Both the position numbers and the translations under genes were made by a program. A stretch of DNA of 64,000 bases from Acidobacteriota bacterium (GTDB lineage: Bacteria; Acidobacteriota; Terriglobia; Terriglobales; Acidobacteriaceae). Of the stretch, positions 62,293-64,000 are shown one piece after another. The stretch spans positions 22,194 to 86,193 of the forward strand of contig QIAA01000043.1 in assembly GCA_003224905.1 (NCBI GenBank), read 5' to 3'. The notes under the pieces are model-generated. The model was not told where the DNA came from. It saw only the letters and a list, made by a program, of their open reading frames with translations, and did no database searches. Position 1 is the stretch's first letter. Every line of letters starts with the position of its first letter.

Positions 62293-62468
62293 AACGTCCA
62301 CCAGAGCGCAGCCCATGGACGCGCAATATCCTTTAGTGCGATTGGTCTGACAAGCCCACGAAAGTAGGTGCTGGGTTTTCCCAAAAATGGAACTGGAGGT
62401 GTCCGCGCCGCGAACACTTTTGCGCCGGCCATAAGACTGTGGCGAACGTACAGGTCACCGCGTACGGC

Positions 62469-64000
62469 TCACCGCATCGATTCCTCTACTTCGGAAATCC
62501 AATCGGGCCGCTTCAACAGCTCGCGCGGCTTAGGACCGTCTGCTGCACCAACAATTCCATCGCGTTCCATAAGATCGATCAGGTGTGCGGCGCGGCCATA
62601 GCCAATTCGCAGACGTCTCTGTAGCAGTGAGGTTGAGGCTTTGCCAAACTCAACCACCAAACGCACGGCATCATTAAACATCGGATCGTTGTCGTCTTCA
62701 CCGGGCAGTCCTTCGTCACTCTCACCCGCCTCACGTTCTTCTTTTGGAGCCTCGAGGAATTGCTGCTGGTACTCGGCCGTGGCTTGCGATTTCCAGAACT
62801 CGACGACGGCAGCGATTTCTTTTTCCGTCACAAATGGCGCGTGCAGCCGAATCACGCGAGCCGATCCAGCCGGCAGATACAGCATATCGCCGCGCCCCAG
62901 CAGAGCTTCCGCGCCGTTGGCGTCAAGAATTGTGCGCGAATCGACTTTAGTGGCCACACGGAATGAAATGCGCGCGGGGAAGTTTGCCTTGATCAATCCC
63001 GTAATCACATCCACGGAAGGCCGCTGCGTCGCCAGCACCAGATGAATACCGACGGCGCGCGCCATCTGTGCCAGGCGCGTAATCGACTCTTCCACGTTGC
63101 CGGCATCGAGCATCATCAGGTCGGCCAGTTCGTCGATGATGATCACGATATACGGGAGCGGCCGCTCTTCTGAGTCTTCAGCGAACAGGCTCTGCGTGGC
63201 ATCATCGTCAAACAATCTGTTGTACTGATCGATGTTTCGTACACCCTTTTCAGCCAGCAGTTTCAGCCGCCGCTCCATCTCGCGCACGGCATTGCGAAGC
63301 GCATTCGCCGCCAGCTTCGGCTCGGTGATGATCGGCGTGTAAAGATGGGGAACGCCTTCATAGTTGCCGAGTTCCAGCCGCTTGGGATCCACCAACACTA
63401 GGCGAACCTGGTCCGGAGTCGACTTGTACAAAATCGACATGATCATGGCGTTAATCGCCACGCTCTTCCCTGTTCCGGTGGAGCCCGCGATCAGCAGATG
63501 CGGCATACCCGCGAGCTCGGCAGTAACGATGCGCCCGTTGATGTCCTTTCCTAGAGCCAGCGTAAGCTTCGACTTCGATCCGATAAACTCGCTGGACTCG
63601 ATGTTCTCGCGCAGCCAGATGATCTCTCGCTCGCGATTCGGCACTTGAATGCCAACCGTTGACTTCCCTGCCATGCGCTCAATCAGAATGCTTTCGGCCT
63701 TCAGCGCCAGGCAGAGATCATCGGTGAGCCCGGTTAGGCGTGTGTACTTGATTCCCGCCTCCGGTTTGAACTCAAACGTAGTGACCACCGGCCCGGGATT
63801 GATTTGCGTGACCTGTCCGCGGACGTCGAATTCCGCATATTTCTCCGTGAGCACTGCCGCCAGCAGTTTCAGTTCACCAGCGTCAACTGCGCGTTGCTCA
63901 TCCGGGCGATGCAACAGACTGCTGGAGGGCAGTTTGTATCCACCTGCAATGCGGGGCATCGTGGTCTTCGGCTTTACACCGTTGTCGGCACGCTCGTTGA
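62469..64000 (-). CDS. ftsK: FtsK/SpoIIIE DNA translocase, C-terminal part (5' end beyond window)
   Basis: About 510 residues are visible and the frame stays open to the right edge, so the N-terminal membrane domain lies outside. The alpha-beta motor shows INPGPVVTTFEFKPEAGIKY, Walker A LLIAGSTGTGKSVAIN, VRLVLVDPKRLELGNYEGVP, and Walker B VIIIDELADLMMLD. Downstream are HLVLATQRPSVDVITGLIK and the DNA-reading gamma winged helix (LLQRRLRIGYGRAAHLIDLM). FtsK pumps chromosome ends during division and activates XerCD at dif. The motor and gamma domains are complete and look functional. Confidence 0.96.
   Translation of the reverse strand, partial: NERADNGVKPKTTMPRIAGGYKLPSSSLLHRPDEQRAVDAGELKLLAAVLTEKYAEFDVRGQVTQINPGPVVTTFEFKPEAGIKYTRLTGLTDDLCLALKAESILIERMAGKSTVGIQVPNREREIIWLRENIESSEFIGSKSKLTLALGKDINGRIVTAELAGMPHLLIAGSTGTGKSVAINAMIMSILYKSTPDQVRLVLVDPKRLELGNYEGVPHLYTPIITEPKLAANALRNAVREMERRLKLLAEKGVRNIDQYNRLFDDDATQSLFAEDSEERPLPYIVIIIDELADLMMLDAGNVEESITRLAQMARAVGIHLVLATQRPSVDVITGLIKANFPARISFRVATKVDSRTILDANGAEALLGRGDMLYLPAGSARVIRLHAPFVTEKEIAAVVEFWKSQATAEYQQQFLEAPKEEREAGESDEGLPGEDDNDPMFNDAVRLVVEFGKASTSLLQRRLRIGYGRAAHLIDLMERDGIVGAADGPKPRELLKRPDWISEVEESMR

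Larger units (their letters stand above)
62078..62468. other. Gene-free interval with inverted repeat, tRNA-like remnant and possible small RNA
   Basis: 391 bases between the DUF3999 gene and ftsK. The individual parts are listed separately: a minus-strand terminator at 62106-62136, a TATAAT box at 62177-62182, a tRNA-like fragment at 62212-62256 and inverted arms at 62144-62167 and 62264-62292. The part from 62293 to 62468 shows nothing recognisable. Confidence 0.55.

Noticed and set aside
62120..62468. Possible tmRNA (ssrA) or tRNA-Sec
   Set aside because: The T-arm and 3' acceptor look tRNA-like, but no matching 5' acceptor, tag ORF or CCA could be found within the space before ftsK.
1..64000. 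CRISPR array, insertion sequence or integrase
   Set aside because: No regularly spaced repeats, transposase or recombinase sequence was seen on either strand; the repeats found are short tandem or single inverted pairs.

Overview
The window looks like a chromosomal segment of an Acidobacteriota genome (Terriglobia/Koribacter-like). This is inferred from three very large Oar-type TonB-dependent receptors with an N-terminal carboxypeptidase-regulatory-like domain, a DUF2339/DUF3999 membrane pair, a Ser/Thr kinase fused to TPR repeats, a GH97 enzyme and many secreted hydrolases. No 16S rRNA gene is present, so the taxonomy is indirect.

1-12.35 kb (minus strand). Positions 1-7879 are the sheath-side end of an extracellular contractile injection system (eCIS, phage-tail-like) operon. 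In transcription order it holds the sheath, tube, a zinc-ribbon T4-like assembly protein, a Pro/Glu-rich linker protein, a DUF4255 cap-type protein, an AAA+ ATPase, a small conserved protein and a DUF4157 protein cut by the window edge. Most junctions are 4-base start/stop overlaps. Upstream lie a receiver-AraC regulator, an amidase and a membrane protein, all in the same direction, then about 1.4 kb of decayed DNA containing a fossil FG-GAP/VCBS (CRTAC1-like) gene.

12.36-41 kb is a nutrient-scavenging island: an FAD oxidase, an amino-acid permease, two class V PLP enzymes, a secreted metallo-beta-lactamase-fold hydrolase, three TonB receptors, an imidazolonepropionase-like amidohydrolase, an M61 peptidase, a GntR/FCD regulator, a D,D-peptidase fused to an N-acyl-D-amino-acid deacylase-like domain, an N-succinylamino-acid racemase/OSBS-type enolase, an RpiR/SIS regulator and a class C beta-lactamase-like serine hydrolase. 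I infer a locus for taking up and breaking down peptides or N-acylated amino acids, including D-forms, possibly from peptidoglycan or lipopeptides.

41-52.5 kb holds an internally deleted GH2 fossil, a GH97 glycosidase, an esterase, small stress proteins, an AI-2E-family permease, tRNA-Gly(CCC), a bacterial SET-domain protein, the trehalose genes otsB-otsA, a lipoprotein and queG.

52.7-64 kb holds two small zinc-type proteins, a non-RD Ser/Thr kinase with FlgO-like and TPR parts, a small protein with a frameshifted second copy, an outer-membrane beta-barrel, a YjbQ-family protein, the DUF2339-DUF3999 pair, a gene-free interval with an inverted repeat and a possible small RNA, and the 3' part of an ftsK/spoIIIE translocase cut by the right edge.
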